Position numbers and translations under genes: made by a program
Assembly: GCF_950023065.1 (NCBI RefSeq)
Contig: NC_088677.1
Span: forward strand, 78,331,469 to 78,395,468
Length of the DNA: 64,000 nucleotides
Direction: 5' to 3'
From: Planococcus citri
Taxonomy: Eukaryota > Arthropoda > Insecta > Hemiptera > Pseudococcidae
Shown: one piece after another, positions 11,588 through 22,447 of the stretch
Position numbering within the stretch: the stretch's first letter is position 1
How the letters are laid out: each line of letters starts with the position of its first letter
Notes under the pieces: model-generated
Told to the model about the DNA's origin: nothing
Database searches by the model: none
The model's input: only the letters and a program-made list of their open reading frames with translations

Positions 11588-13376
11588 CATAGGTAGATCG
11601 AAAAAGCAGGTAAAAATTCATCACCTGTCTAAATTTCAAGTGCACTTGTCGATTTTTGGTGAATTTTTGAAAATCAAATTTAGGCCAAAAATGAGGGAAA
11701 AAATCAAAATCTTACCAAATTGACCCAGAACGCTGAAATTTGAGATTTATTACCATTTTCGACCTGCTAAATCGATTGGAAACTTTTTCAGTCCGTTTAG
11801 AGTAGTTCTGAAGCCTCCATCAGATTTTTGAAATTTGAAATTCCCATAAAATTTCATCAAATGGAGTTGGAAAGCCTAAATTCATTCTGAAAACTACATA
11901 ATTTCAATACACAAAGTCGACTGCAGGTGGATTTCAATTCGTTTTGGAGTCTCCAGCGACTTTTTGAAAATTACTGGAGCCTCCAGTAGATTTCAGAAAC
12001 TTGAAACTTTCATAAAATTTCATCAAATGGAGATGGAAGGCGGAATTTATTCTGCATTCCAATTTTAGCACTCTCTGAAGACGACTTCAGGTGGGTTCAA
12101 GTCATTTCGGAGCCTCCAGCGACTTTTTTGAAAATTCCTGGAGTCTCCAGCAGATTTTTGAGACTAAGTATAGTCTAGGACTTTGGTGGTAAGTAGTAGA
12201 TAGTCTGATTGAGCTTTCATCAAATTTTTGTCCAATTTTGGTTGGATAGATTAGAAGTATCAGGCTTCGGAGAAAAAAGTGTGCCGTCTTGGGACATGAT
12301 CCCCCATCCAGTTCGAAACAAATTTTTGTTCATCGATTTCATAGGTATGTAGATATATGTACTTATTTGAAAATTAGAAAAATTCTCCCTTTCGCCTCCA
12401 TTTGAGGTAGAAAGATAAGACTTAGTTGAGACCCTATTTTTGGCATTATTCCGAAGCCGATTGCAGGCAGTTTCAATCCATTTTGGAGCCTCCCGCGCTT
12501 TTTTGAAAACTTCAGTTTTTTTTTAAATGCCACAAAATCTGTCCGAATCAACTCTAGCACGTACTGTATGGAGTAAATTTCAGCTTTCCAATTCCATTTG
12601 ATGAAATTTTGTTGAAATTTCAAGTATCAAAAATCTACTGGAAGCTGCAGTAGGTAATTTCTAAAAAGTCGCTGGGAGCTCAAAACTACTTGAAATCCAC
12701 CTACAGTTGACTTCATTAGGGTATTGAAATTAGTTTGCGGAGTGAATTCGGGTTTCATAACTCCATTTTATGACAATTTGAGCAAATTTTAAGTTTCAAA
12801 AATCTACCGGAGGCTTCAAGAATTTTCAAAAAGGTCACTGAAAGATCCAAAAATGGCTTAGACCCAACCGCAGTTGGCTTAATAAAGTGTTCAAGTTGGA
12901 GAGTACCATTGAATTTAGGTTTTCTAACTTCATTTTGATGAAATTGTGCGGAAATAAATTTAAAACCTTACTGGAGGCTTCAGTAATTTTCAAAAAGTTG
13001 CTGAGGGCTCTAAAACGACTTGAAATCTACCTGAAGTTGGCTTCGTAGCATATTGAAATTGGTTTGCAAAATGAAGTTCGGTTTCCCAACTCCATTTGAT
13101 GAAATTTTATGGGGATTTCAAATTTCAAAAATCTGCTGGAGGCTCCAGAACTACTCTAAACGGGCTGAAAAAGTTTCCAATCAATTTGGCATATCGAAAA
13201 TAGGGCATATCCCAAATTTCAGCTTTCTAGATCAATTTGGTAAAATTTTGATTTTTCCGCTCATTTTTGAGCTAAGTTTGATTTTCAAAAATTCACCAAA
13301 AATCGAAAAATGCACTTTAGCACCTGAAATTTTGAAAGGTGATGAATTTTTGCCTGCTCTTTTGATCTACCTTCGT
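11588..13376. repeat. Foldback repeat with ~165-bp internal units
   Basis: The left end (TAGGTAGATCGAAAAAGCAG, then a block with CACTTGTCGATTTTTGG) is the inverse of the right end (GCCTGCTCTTTTGATCTACC). Between the arms are degenerate direct repeats of roughly 160-170 bp marked by GGAGGCTCCAG and CCATTTGATGAAATTTT. Related fragments lie at 24650..25110, 29560..29830 and 61557..61880. No coding content seen. Confidence 0.7.
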
Positions 13377-13979
13377 ACGGGTTAAAAAATGTCATGTAAG
13401 TCATGTGTTGGAACGCGAACTTTGCGATTTCGGCTGACCTGTCAATAAAAATGGTCGCCATATTGCGAGTCGTGCCATGTTTTTTTTTCAGGACAAGGCC
13501 TGGAAATGTTCCTTAGGACTCCTCTTTTAGGGGGGGGGGGTGGTAGGCAACTCTACCACCGCTTCGCGTCTCCTGATGTTATAATAGGTAGGTATTAATA
13601 TATTTGTACATACAAATGAGGAGCTGACAATCAAAACTCACATTTGCCAAAAAAAAAAACCGTTTTATGGCAGATTTGGATACCTATACCGTTTTACACT
13701 CTATAATGTGACATATTCGGTTTTTTTGGATCAAAGTCATTTTGGTGTGAAATTCACTTTCAAAACCAAGGGTTAGAATCAAAACTTACGTTTTGTTTGC
13801 AAAATTCCATAGGGAAAAGTTTGATAACAAGCTGAATTTTGGTACACGGGGGTTTTTTGATACGCTGAACACGAATTTGGGGTGTCCAGGTGAATCCGGT
13901 GTACACTTCCCCCTTTTTTGTGGACCTTAAGCCCCCAAATTTGTTTTTAAGCGTTCAGGTCCGAAAATATGTAATTTTA

Positions 13980-14262
13980 TGTGTGGCGATACTACATGCA
14001 GCCCAACTTACACATACGCCAAATAGGCGCGGGCGAAGCGGGTTTCCCGCGCGCGCGCGCATCGTCACTGAAACCACTCATTTCATTACCTTCATACAAC
14101 ATCCAGTTGTTATCGTAATCTTTGTACCGTTAGCCGTCTGTAATTCTACGTATACGTGTATATTTCTGTTCTAGTCATTGTGTACATATTTTATATTATT
14201 AATTAAACATTTTAATTGGCGATTCGGTATTCGTTATTCTACGTGGAGTCGAGTACTTCACA
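13980..14262 (+). repeat. 5' LTR of the Ty3/Gypsy element
   Basis: It starts TGTGTGGCGATAC and ends ACTTCACA, giving the usual TG..CA ends. It matches the 3' LTR along its length except for a missing ATAC near the start. It includes a (GC)n run (CCCGCGCGCGCGCGC) and an ATTAATTAAACA tract. Confidence 0.93.
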
Positions 14263-14263
14263 C

Positions 14264-14276
14264 TGGTGACCCCGAC
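14264..14276 (+). promoter_or_regulatory. Primer-binding site, tRNA-Trp type
   Basis: TGGTGACCCCGAC begins one base after the 5' LTR and is complementary to the conserved 3' end of eukaryotic tRNA-Trp (GTCGGGGTCA plus CCA). Reverse transcription would prime here. Confidence 0.8.
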
Positions 14277-14673
14277 TGAGCAGATACGTGTTGTACTAGC
14301 CGCAGGAGGCATAACAGATCTAGACAAGCTCGCTGCAGCCGCAGATGTGGCTATGAAATATGTTAAAGCACCAACTGTGCACGAAGTCAGCAAGCCATCC
14401 GGCAGTGGCGCATCATCCGGCACCCAAACAGCAGCTACGCCAGACCTCGCAACCCAAATAGCCGCGCTAACGAACTCCGTAAATCAGCTCGTAAGCGAGT
14501 CGCGCCGCAGCCGCTCTAAACCACGCTCAAGGAGCCCTGACGTTCGCTCAAAGTCACGAAATAGATCGCCAACGCCCGGGCGAAATTACCGCTACTGTTG
14601 GTACCACTATCGTTTTGGCAGCAGGGCAAAGCAGTGCGGCGGTGACGGCTGCAAGTGGACAAAATCAGAATAA
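14266..14673 (+). pseudogene. gag: Truncated gag (3' part only)
   Basis: The frame opens inside the primer site without an ATG and reads PTEQIRVVLAAGGITDLDKL, which corresponds to the end of the capsid in Mag-type Gag. A Ser/Arg-rich stretch and a knuckle-like CWYHYRFGSRAKQC...C follow. Most of the capsid and the 5' leader are missing, as if deleted right after the primer site. TAA at 14671 ends it. Pol then continues in the same frame, so the stop may be a point nonsense mutation within a single gag-pol frame, or a readthrough stop. I infer the copy cannot make particles by itself. Confidence 0.75.
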
Positions 14674-14691
14674 CATCCAGAAGCGCCTACA

Positions 14692-17600
14692 GTGGCGGAG
14701 TACGGCGCGCCTGCAGGCAAATCACGCCGCCTATTTGTGTTCGATCGCAGCACCAATTGCAAGTTTTTAATAGACAGTGGTGCGGACGTCTCAGTCCTTC
14801 CGGCGCAAGCAGCCGATAGGCGCCGTGGCGCAGTAGCCAACTCACTTTTTGCTGCAAATGGTACCAGGATAAACACTTACGGCGTGCGCTTGGTCCGGGT
14901 TTCCTTGGGGTTGAGGCGTGATTTCGTGTGGCCATTCATAATCGCTAATGTGGATAGGCCTATAATTGGCGCCGATTTTTTGGCGCATTTTCACCTTATA
15001 CCGGACCTGAAGTTCTCCAAGCTGATCGATGGATCGACGTGGTTGGCAGCAAACTGCACTGTGCAGGCAGTAGGACTTGGCCAAACTGCTCTGAGTTCAG
15101 TGGACCGCGGAGCTGAGTTCACCAAGCTGCTCACCGAGTTTCCTGAGCTCATCCGATCAAATCCAGGCGCCAAATCAACGGTGAAACATGCCGTCAAACA
15201 CGTAATCGAAACCGAAGGACCACCAGTAGCCGCCAGAGCTCGCAGGCTACCTCCGGACAAGTATAAGGCCGCAAAACTAGCCTTTGAAGAGATGCTGCGG
15301 AAGGGCGAGATACGTCCGTCAAAAAGCCCCTGGTCATCTCCACTCCACGTGGCACCTAAACGTGGTGAAGAGAAATGGAGAATGTGCGGCGACTACCGTG
15401 CTCTAAATGCCGCCACAAAGCCTGATCGATATCCTGTTCCGAATGCTCAGGATTTCAACATCACATTCTGCGGCGCTTCCATATTTTCCAAAGTTGACAT
15501 CGAAAGGGCATACTACCAGGTACCAGTGGCAGAGGAAGATATCGAGAAAACGGCTGTTATTACGCCATTTGGCCTTTTCGAATTCCCTTTCATGCCATTC
15601 GGCCTAAAGAATGCGGCGCAGACCTTCCAGAGACTGATGCATCAGGTGCTACGTGACCTTCCATTTGTCTATGTATATATAGATGACATCATAATATTCT
15701 CCACCTCGCCAGAGGAACATGAACGTCACGTGCGCACCGTTTTGGCACGATTGGCCGCAGCTGGGCTCACTCTAAAAGCTGGTAAATGCGTCTATGCGCA
15801 GCCCAGTGTTGAGTTTTTGGGATACATCGTATCTGCCGCAGGTATCTGCCCATCTCCGGAGCGCGTCGAACCAATTATGCGCTATCCGCGGCCAAAAGAC
15901 GTTTCCGGTCTTCGTCGTTTCATCGGGATGTTAGGCTATTACCGCCGCTGCTTACCAGGCGTCGCCGACGTTCAAAGGCGAATTCAGTGTCTAATCAAGA
16001 CCAATAAGAAAAACGATAAAACTCCGCTGGTTTGGACGAAAGATGCCGAGGAGGCGTTCGAGCTGCTGAAGAAGCGCCTTGCAGATGCAACTCTACTGCA
16101 CCACCCTGACGAGGCATTACCTACGGTCCTGACAACCGACGCGTCCAATACAGCCATCGGTGCAACATTACAGCAGCTGCGCGATGGTGTACCTGAGCCG
16201 ATCTCGTTTTTCTCTCGCAAGCTCTCACCCACAGAAATGCGGTATAGCACATACGACCGTGAGCTGCTGGCCATGTATGCCGCAGTTCGGCACTTTGGAA
16301 CCCAGCTCGAAGGGAGAGTTTTCTCTGTGTACACCGATCACAAGCCATTGGTGTTTGCGTTCAAACAGAGCAGCGAGAAAGCGCCACCACGGCGCGCACG
16401 GCAGCTGGATTTCATATCCCAGTACACAACGGATATTCGTTATGTTGAAGGGGCGGCGAACATTCCGGCTGATGCGCTCTCACGCATAGAGACTGTCAAC
16501 ACAACAGCAGAGATAGACTACCACGAGTTGTCTCAGGCACAGGAGGCTGACAATGAGACCCAAGCGCTGTTGGCAGGCGGCTCATCACTCAAGATCGAGC
16601 GCAAGAAGCTGCCTCAATCAGACACGGTGCTGTATTGTGACGTTTCTAGCGGCAAAGCAAGGCCACTCGTGCCACAGAAGTTCAGGCGAGCTGCATTCCT
16701 CAGCGTGCATCGATTGGCACATGCTGGAGCGAGATCAACTGTGAAGCAGGTAGCAAGCCGCTTCGTCTGGCCGGGCCTGCGGCAGGACTGCCGAAGATGG
16801 ACTCGAGAGTGTACCGGTTGCGGCATAGCCAAGATTGGACGGCACACAAAGTCAAAGTTTGGCCAGTTCGAGGCTGTGGGCCGTTTCCAGCATATCCACA
16901 TGGACATCGTAGGCCCACTGCCACCATCAAAAGGCAACGAGTACGTTGTCACCATAATCGACAGGACATCAAGGTGGCCGGAGGCCTACCCAACACTGTC
17001 GATTACAGCAGAACGAATTGCCGAGATAATTGCAACCAATTGGGTTCCTCGTTTCGGTGCCCCGGCGACACTCACAACTGATCAAGGTCGCCAATTCGAG
17101 GCGGACTTGGTGCGGAAGCTCTCAAACTTGCTAGGCATTCACAAAGTGAGAACAACTAGCTACCATCCGCAGGCAAATGGCAAGGTAGAGCGATGGCATA
17201 GGAGCCTGAAAGCCGCAATAATGGCACAGCAAACCACCAGCTGGAGCGACGCACTGCCAATGATCTTGCTCGGCCTGCGTTCCACGGTGCAAGACAAAGA
17301 TGTGTCCGCGGCCCAACTTACGTATGGCGCCGAACTCCGCTTGCCAGGCGATTTTTTCACGCCATCACAAGAGCTATCCGACGCACCAGAGTTCGTAAAA
17401 AAAATCAGAAAGGCCATCACAGACGCAGCGAGCACCTTACAGCAGTCGTACACTTACGTACCAAAAGAGCTGACGGACTGCTCTCACGTTTTCCTGAGGG
17501 TTGAGACTCAGAGAGCAGCGCTGCAGCCGCCATATACTGGTCCGCACCGAGTCATCTCCCGAAGCGCCGACAAAAAGACTTTAGAAGTCCAATTGGACAA

Positions 17601-17790
17601 CCGAGTGTTGCGAGTGTCCATCGACAGGACGAAGCCAGCGTTCTTTTCATCACCGGAAAAGGAGACCGATACCCACGCACCCTCACCTCCAGTCACAGCC
17701 AAGGCGCCTCTAACCTCAGCCAAGAAACCACCTCCGCAGCCTGTCCGACCACTGCGGAAAGTCAGATTTAAGGGGAAATACCCCATGTAA
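14692..17790 (+). CDS. pol: Ty3/Gypsy Pol polyprotein (PR-RT-RNaseH-IN)
   Basis: A 1032-residue open frame in phase with gag. Protease: DSGA at 28-31. Reverse transcriptase: LPFVYVYIDDII, catalytic YIDD at 329-332. RNase H: TTDASNTAIGATL, first Asp 483, then STYDRELLAMYAAVRHF. Integrase: zinc-binding H673-x3-H677 and C707-x2-C710, then D738, D797 and E833 (D,D-35-E) in HMDIVGPL, LTTDQGRQFE and NGKVERWHR. All catalytic residues seen are kept and no frameshift occurs, which agrees with a young copy. Products would copy element RNA in cytoplasmic particles and insert it in the nucleus. The first codon used here is GTG, so initiation probably depends on upstream gag. Confidence 0.93.
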   Translation: MAEYGAPAGKSRRLFVFDRSTNCKFLIDSGADVSVLPAQAADRRRGAVANSLFAANGTRINTYGVRLVRVSLGLRRDFVWPFIIANVDRPIIGADFLAHFHLIPDLKFSKLIDGSTWLAANCTVQAVGLGQTALSSVDRGAEFTKLLTEFPELIRSNPGAKSTVKHAVKHVIETEGPPVAARARRLPPDKYKAAKLAFEEMLRKGEIRPSKSPWSSPLHVAPKRGEEKWRMCGDYRALNAATKPDRYPVPNAQDFNITFCGASIFSKVDIERAYYQVPVAEEDIEKTAVITPFGLFEFPFMPFGLKNAAQTFQRLMHQVLRDLPFVYVYIDDIIIFSTSPEEHERHVRTVLARLAAAGLTLKAGKCVYAQPSVEFLGYIVSAAGICPSPERVEPIMRYPRPKDVSGLRRFIGMLGYYRRCLPGVADVQRRIQCLIKTNKKNDKTPLVWTKDAEEAFELLKKRLADATLLHHPDEALPTVLTTDASNTAIGATLQQLRDGVPEPISFFSRKLSPTEMRYSTYDRELLAMYAAVRHFGTQLEGRVFSVYTDHKPLVFAFKQSSEKAPPRRARQLDFISQYTTDIRYVEGAANIPADALSRIETVNTTAEIDYHELSQAQEADNETQALLAGGSSLKIERKKLPQSDTVLYCDVSSGKARPLVPQKFRRAAFLSVHRLAHAGARSTVKQVASRFVWPGLRQDCRRWTRECTGCGIAKIGRHTKSKFGQFEAVGRFQHIHMDIVGPLPPSKGNEYVVTIIDRTSRWPEAYPTLSITAERIAEIIATNWVPRFGAPATLTTDQGRQFEADLVRKLSNLLGIHKVRTTSYHPQANGKVERWHRSLKAAIMAQQTTSWSDALPMILLGLRSTVQDKDVSAAQLTYGAELRLPGDFFTPSQELSDAPEFVKKIRKAITDAASTLQQSYTYVPKELTDCSHVFLRVETQRAALQPPYTGPHRVISRSADKKTLEVQLDNRVLRVSIDRTKPAFFSSPEKETDTHAPSPPVTAKAPLTSAKKPPPQPVRPLRKVRFKGKYPM

Positions 17791-17844
17791 ATATCCTCAT
17801 CTTCCGTGTAATTTATGTAAATTGTGTCCAGCGGGTCCCCCGCT

Positions 17845-17854
17845 AGGGGGGGAG
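17845..17854 (+). promoter_or_regulatory. Polypurine tract
   Basis: AGGGGGGGAG lies just before the 3' LTR and would prime plus-strand DNA synthesis. Confidence 0.75.
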
Positions 17855-17855
17855 T

Positions 17856-18142
17856 TGTGTGGCGATACTACATACATGCAGCCCAACTTACACATACGCC
17901 AAATAGGCGCGGGCGAAGCGGGTTTCCCGCGCGCGCGCGCATCGTCACTGAAACCACTCATTTCATTACCTTCATACAACATCCAGTTGTTATCGTAATC
18001 TTTGTACCGTTAGCCGTCTGTAATTCTACGTATACGTGTATATTTCTGTTCTAGTCATTGTGTACATATTTTATATTATTAATTAAACATTTTAATTGGC
18101 GATTCGGTATTCGTTATTCTACGTGGAGTCGAGTACTTCACA
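17856..18142 (+). repeat. 3' LTR of the Ty3/Gypsy element
   Basis: It repeats the 5' LTR apart from four extra bases (CTACATACATGC against CTACATGC) and ends ACTTCACA before TTATGCAAAA of the host foldback. Confidence 0.93.
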
Positions 18143-18289
18143 TTATGCAAAATGCTTCTCATCGATTTCGTTTCACTATTCCACGTCGAATGAAGAGTCA
18201 GCGAAGTTTCCCACCCCAAAGGGGGTTGACCTATGGTCACTCAAAGTAGGGGTGCACAGTGGACTGTGAGCACCCTCAAAACGGGCGTA

Positions 18290-19480
18290 ATTCAAAAACA
18301 TACAATGAACCCTAAAAAAATGGTACAATGCTATCCTCCCTTATGTTTTTTGGGTCGCAGAATACGAATTTGACAATATTTTTTTGTAGGGATGGGGGAT
18401 GAGGGGGTGAGGGGGGCGAGAAATTCAAAATTTGACTATAATGATGTGTGATATGTCGAAATGTATGTTTTTGAGGGTGTAGATCACGAATTTGACAATA
18501 TTTTTTTCGTAGGGGTGAATTGTGGGGGATGAAGGGGGTGAAAACGGTGAAAAATTCAAAATTTGACTATAATGATGCGTGATATGTCGAAATGTACCAA
18601 GTATGAATAATTCAACTGAAAGTGAGTAATTTTCATCAATTTACTCGATTTTAGTTGTTATAGAGTCATTATAGAGGTTTAATTTACGTTAAAACTCCGT
18701 TTTTTGCCTACTCTGCTACATAAATAGGAATATAGAACAAATTTGTGCACGTAGATGCACGGGAAATCCCAGGGGCTAGTACTTAAGATAGTGTATTTCA
18801 AGATGTCATTTGCCATTTTTGCCCCCGAATGCCCCGGCGACCACAACAGTCAATTATAGTGAAAAATCATGGTGAATTTTGTTTAAATGTTACAAATTTT
18901 TTCTTCCAGGGACTTTGACGGCTCTCCAATAGAAAATTCTCCATCCCCACCCTTCACCTTTTCTACACCTCCAAAAACATACATTTTGACATATCACACA
19001 TCATTATGGTCAAATTTTGAATTTTTCACCGTTTTCACCCCCTTCATCCCCCACAATTCACCCCTACGAAAAAAATATTGTCAAATTCGTGATCTACACC
19101 TTCAAAAACATACATTTCGACATATCACACATCATTATGGTCAAATTTTGAATTTTTCACCCTCTTCATCCCCCACCATTAACCCTTACGAAAAAAATAT
19201 TGTCAAATTCGCGATCTACAACCTCGAAAACATACATTTCGATATATCACACATCATTATAGTCAAATTTTGAATTTTCAACCATTTTCATCCCTCAGCG
19301 CCCACCATTGACCCCTACGAAAAAAATATTGTCAAATTCGTGATCTACACCCTCAAAAACACACATTTCAACATATCACACATCATTATAGTCAAATTTT
19401 GAATTTCTCGCCCCCCTCACCCTCTCATCCCCACCCCTACAAAAAAAATATTGTCAAAATCGTATTTTGCGACCCAAAAA
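18290..19480. repeat. Inverted arrays of ~120-bp units
   Basis: Units carrying AATTTGACAATATTTTTTT, GGGGGATGA and GACTATAATGATG occur about twice in one direction (18360-18600) and about four times in reverse (18930-19460), separated by a spacer of about 280 bp. They belong to the foldback element at 13618..19929. Protein-like frames across them are repeat translations. Confidence 0.75.
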
Positions 19481-19927
19481 ACATAAATTTTGCATAAAAT
19501 TGCATATTTTCGGACTTAAACGCAAAAAAACAAATTTGGGGGCTTAAGGTCCACAAAAAAGGGGGAAGCGTACACCGGATTCACCTGGACACTCCAAATT
19601 CGCGTTCAGCGTATCAAAAAACCCCCAAGTACCAAAATTCAGTTTGTTATCAAACTTTTCCCTATCATCGTAATTAAAACGGTGAAAAAAAATTTGATCG
19701 CAAATCTTGGAGTCAAAACTCACATTTGCCATTCTTTGTCTGGATATTAAAGCAGAAGGGAGCTAGGTGAAAATCAGCCAACACACGGAATCGTGTGTTA
19801 GTAGCGCTATCTAATGATTCATTTTGGTATTATAAGTTTTTTCAACTGGCAACACTACTGACTCAGTTTTTCGCGTTTTTCTCAAAATCGTTTATGGTGG
19901 CAAATGTGAGTTTTGATTCTCAGCTCC

Positions 19928-20422
19928 TCAAATAGGTAGGTATATAAGTGATCCCAATACCTTCATTTGTTGTTCATCAGACTTCACCGCAGAATCTCCC
20001 GGATCAGCAATTCCAAAAACTGGACTCCCTTTCTGTTGTGCTTCGTTTTTTCGGCGGGTTCTGGAAGTGGAAAATTACATACGTGCATAAGATATGTGTA
20101 AAAGTAGGACACGTAAATGGCAACGAAATAGAAATAGTAGATGTAGGTTGTAGGTACATGGAACATACATACCTCATAGCTTTTAGTGCAATATTGCGCC
20201 GGCTAACTCGGTGGCACAGGTGAAGCCGCGCGTTAGGCTTATTTTTCCGTTTTCGGTATGAGTAATGTGGGTCCGCGGGTAATGCATGCGTAGCCTTATG
20301 CCTTTGTAACTCCTTAATGGAGTTGGTGGTGAATTTGCAAAGACTACTACACTCGCATGTGCTACTACACTTGCATTTGCCTAGGGGGCACTTCATTCTG
20401 CCCGTCTGCTGCATTTTTGAAT
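19928..20422 (-). CDS. Short C2H2 zinc-finger gene fragment, ended by a transposon
   Basis: Exon 1 is complement(20173..20422), with a TTTGTTCACAG acceptor upstream and a GTATGT donor. ATG is at 20414. Exon 2 is complement(19928..20060), after CCACTTCCAG. The joined frame is 124 aa. It contains CPLGKCKCSSTCEC followed by a finger with C-x3-C-x12-H-x3-H spacing (CSSLCKF...LQRHKATH), then basic text (SYRKRKNKPNARL). The finger would bind zinc, and nucleic-acid binding is inferred only. The stop TGA overlaps the terminal bases of the foldback element at 19929, so the original 3' end is probably lost. The exon 1 acceptor suggests an earlier exon exists. No gene name recognised. Confidence 0.5.
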
Positions 20423-22221
20423 CTGTGAACAAACAAATACAAACACACATATACCTATTAATTACGTACGTTATTGTTGTTTAGTTTTTCTCAGTAATTT
20501 TCAAATAATGAAAGTGGAAAATTGCCAAAAAAAACCTCGCGTTTCTCACCAATGTAAACATTGTAAAAATACTCCAAGTTTTTTTAAAATTGTAAAAAAG
20601 TCACATTTTTTGAGAAGTTTTTTTGTCGAAGTTGATAGAAAATAAAGTGTTTCAGTACTTATCAAAATCGTCAATAAGACGTCTCATTTTTTTTCTTTTT
20701 CTTCCAAAATTGTAAAAAAATCTTAATTTTTACAAAAAATTTTAAAAGCCTGAATTTTTTGTCAAAATTGTCAAGATGCTCCAACTTTTTCCAAAGTCGT
20801 AAAAGATTAGCCCTGTTTTTTTTTACGAAAGATTTTTTTGCAAAAAAACGACAAATTTTTGTAAATTTCTGACAATTTTAGCAGAAAGCAGAACCTTTTG
20901 GAAATAATTGGCTCAAAAATGAGACTTTTTTGAAAATTGAAAGTTTGGCTGAATTTCAGCAAACCAATAACTTTTTCAAGCAATTATGAATCAAGATTTG
21001 ATATCTCGGATCCGTTTTAATGCTGGTAAAATTGATTTTCGCATCGTTTTGATGAGAATAAAATACTTCCATATTTACAAAAATCCGAGTACAAAGTTCT
21101 TCGCATTCCTAATTTTGAAATTTGAGGAAACCGAGGAGGGCTCAAATCAAAATTTTCGTAATTTATGTAACTAAAAATATTTCAAAACTTTCAACTCGTA
21201 ACTTCTGTTTAAAAATGTTTTCATTATTTAAGGACACAGGGGAAGAGAAACCTATTTTGAAAAAGGAATAAGTATAATCAAAGACATTTTAGTCTTCTTA
21301 TAGAAACCACGTGGTCACTCATACCTCGTTCTTCCGCGCCCGACTCGGCGACCCATCAAGTACCCGAACTTACAAAGTAAATATCTCGTTGAGCATTCAA
21401 TTTTCTTCAATTTTTTTTCACCAACGTTTTTAGGGTAAAAAACAGAGTACAGGACTTCAAATTTTTTCAATATTGTGATCCAATACTTAGTAAGTTATGC
21501 TTGAAAAAGGATTCCTGCAGAAACGCCATTTTCATGAATTTTCTGACCGATTACCTAATACAAAAAAATCTCAAAATTCATTGCTTAAGAAATGGATCAT
21601 CTTTCAAATTAAAAAAAAATTAGCAGAATCCATTGGATATTTCCCGAGATATTTTACTTTGCAAGTTGTGTAACTAAAGCGTAAAACTCGTAAAGTGTAT
21701 TGGTCCGCGCCAACTGAATAGCAAGTTAATATCAAATTGGTACTTACTTACTATGAATTGTGTTTCTTGACGAAATGATATTCGTGGTCTGCACAAAACA
21801 AAGCATAAAATCAAAAGAAAATTTGGATATTCGATTAATGAAATACGCGAAAATTCACCAACTTCACAGTATTAAATTATTGTTTCGTCGCGTGTACCGG
21901 CGAATGAGGATGTTATCATGTTACTGCGACGAAGACCAGTGACCAGATCAGAGAACGAACTACGAAGGCATTTCAGGCATCAAGGCAAAGTGAATAGAAA
22001 AGAAAAGAAGACTGGTGGTGCACTGCAACAGAAGGACGGCGTTACCTGCATAGGTCCACCTTGGAAACTGTGCTCCCCCCCCCGCGGCGCAGCCTTGGAA
22101 TTTCAGACTACACAATAGGTACATATATTGGCAACAGCGCAACAGCGGTGCGTTGCTTGGGAATAGTGTATGAACGCCAAAGCCACTACCACCTCAGCTT
22201 TGACGCAAATTAATGTCAACT
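20423..22221. other. Intergenic DNA, low-complexity tract
   Basis: The interval 20560-20960 is filled with degenerate TTGTAAAAA/TCAAAATTGTC words like those near 3300 and 22600. The rest has scattered short open frames without recognisable domains. I see no supported gene. Confidence 0.5.
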
Positions 22222-22447
22222 TTCGATGAAATGATGCTTCACGAATGTAGGTAAATCAAAGAACTATTACTATTCGTGTGCCTTGTATGTACTTTTGGAA
22301 TCGCATACCCTTGGAAAGGCAGTCACAAAGATTCATTCGAAGCATATCAGACAACATACCGATAAGTTTACTGATAGCAATTAAATTTCATCTGCAACTG
22401 AAGAATGTTGACTTTTTTTTTTTTTACTCTTATGAATTTTCTATGAC
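22222..22447 (+). pseudogene. Multicopy family of unknown function, copy 4 (fragment)
   Basis: Bases from 22222 match the middle of copy 2 (TTCGATGAAATGATGCTT, then TTTTGGAATCGCATACCC, giving FWNRIPLERQS). Near 22366 it jumps to the 3' untranslated region of copy 2 (AGTTTACTGATAGCAATTAAA, then TGAAGAATGTT and ACTCTTATGAATTTTCTATG). About 1 kb is thus deleted internally. It also has small indels, so it is a dead copy. Confidence 0.85.

Larger units (their letters stand above)
13980..18142 (+). mobile_element. Ty3/Gypsy (Mag-like) LTR retrotransposon, Gag-truncated
   Basis: Complete element: 5' LTR 13980..14262, tRNA-Trp type primer site, truncated gag, full pol, polypurine tract and 3' LTR 17856..18142. 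Domain order protease-RT-RNase H-integrase marks Ty3/Gypsy. A TTAT duplication flanks it if the T at 13980 is counted with the flank. The two LTRs differ only by a 4-base ATAC duplication as far as I can see, so insertion is recent. It is more GC-rich than the surrounding DNA and sits inside a foldback element. Confidence 0.92.
13618..19929. mobile_element. Large foldback/TIR element hosting a Ty3/Gypsy insertion
   Basis: The outer ends are inverted (GAGGAGCTGACAATCAAAAC at the left; the complement of GAGGAGCTGAGAATCAAAAC at the right), flanked by AAAT at 13614..13617 and 19930..19933. Further in, both arms share a long inverted block with GGGAAAAGTTTGATAACAA, GTGTCCAGGTGAATCCGG and GGACCTTAAGCCCCC. 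The right arm near 19499 preserves the empty site of the Ty3/Gypsy insertion (GCAATTTTATGCAAAAT on the complement). Without that insertion the element is about 2.1 kb. No transposase frame found. Confidence 0.75.

Noticed and set aside
13053..13385. Protein-like frames also seen at 24706..24996 and 61557..61847
   Set aside because: All three are the same dispersed foldback repeat read in similar frames. There is no start or domain conservation beyond DNA identity.
14842..17786. Many open frames antisense or out of frame to pol
   Set aside because: They are shadows of the Ty3/Gypsy pol frame, which carries the full set of catalytic motifs.
18887..19273. A 128-codon frame with repeated HITHHYGQIL text
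   Set aside because: It reads the ~120-bp tandem units of the foldback arm.
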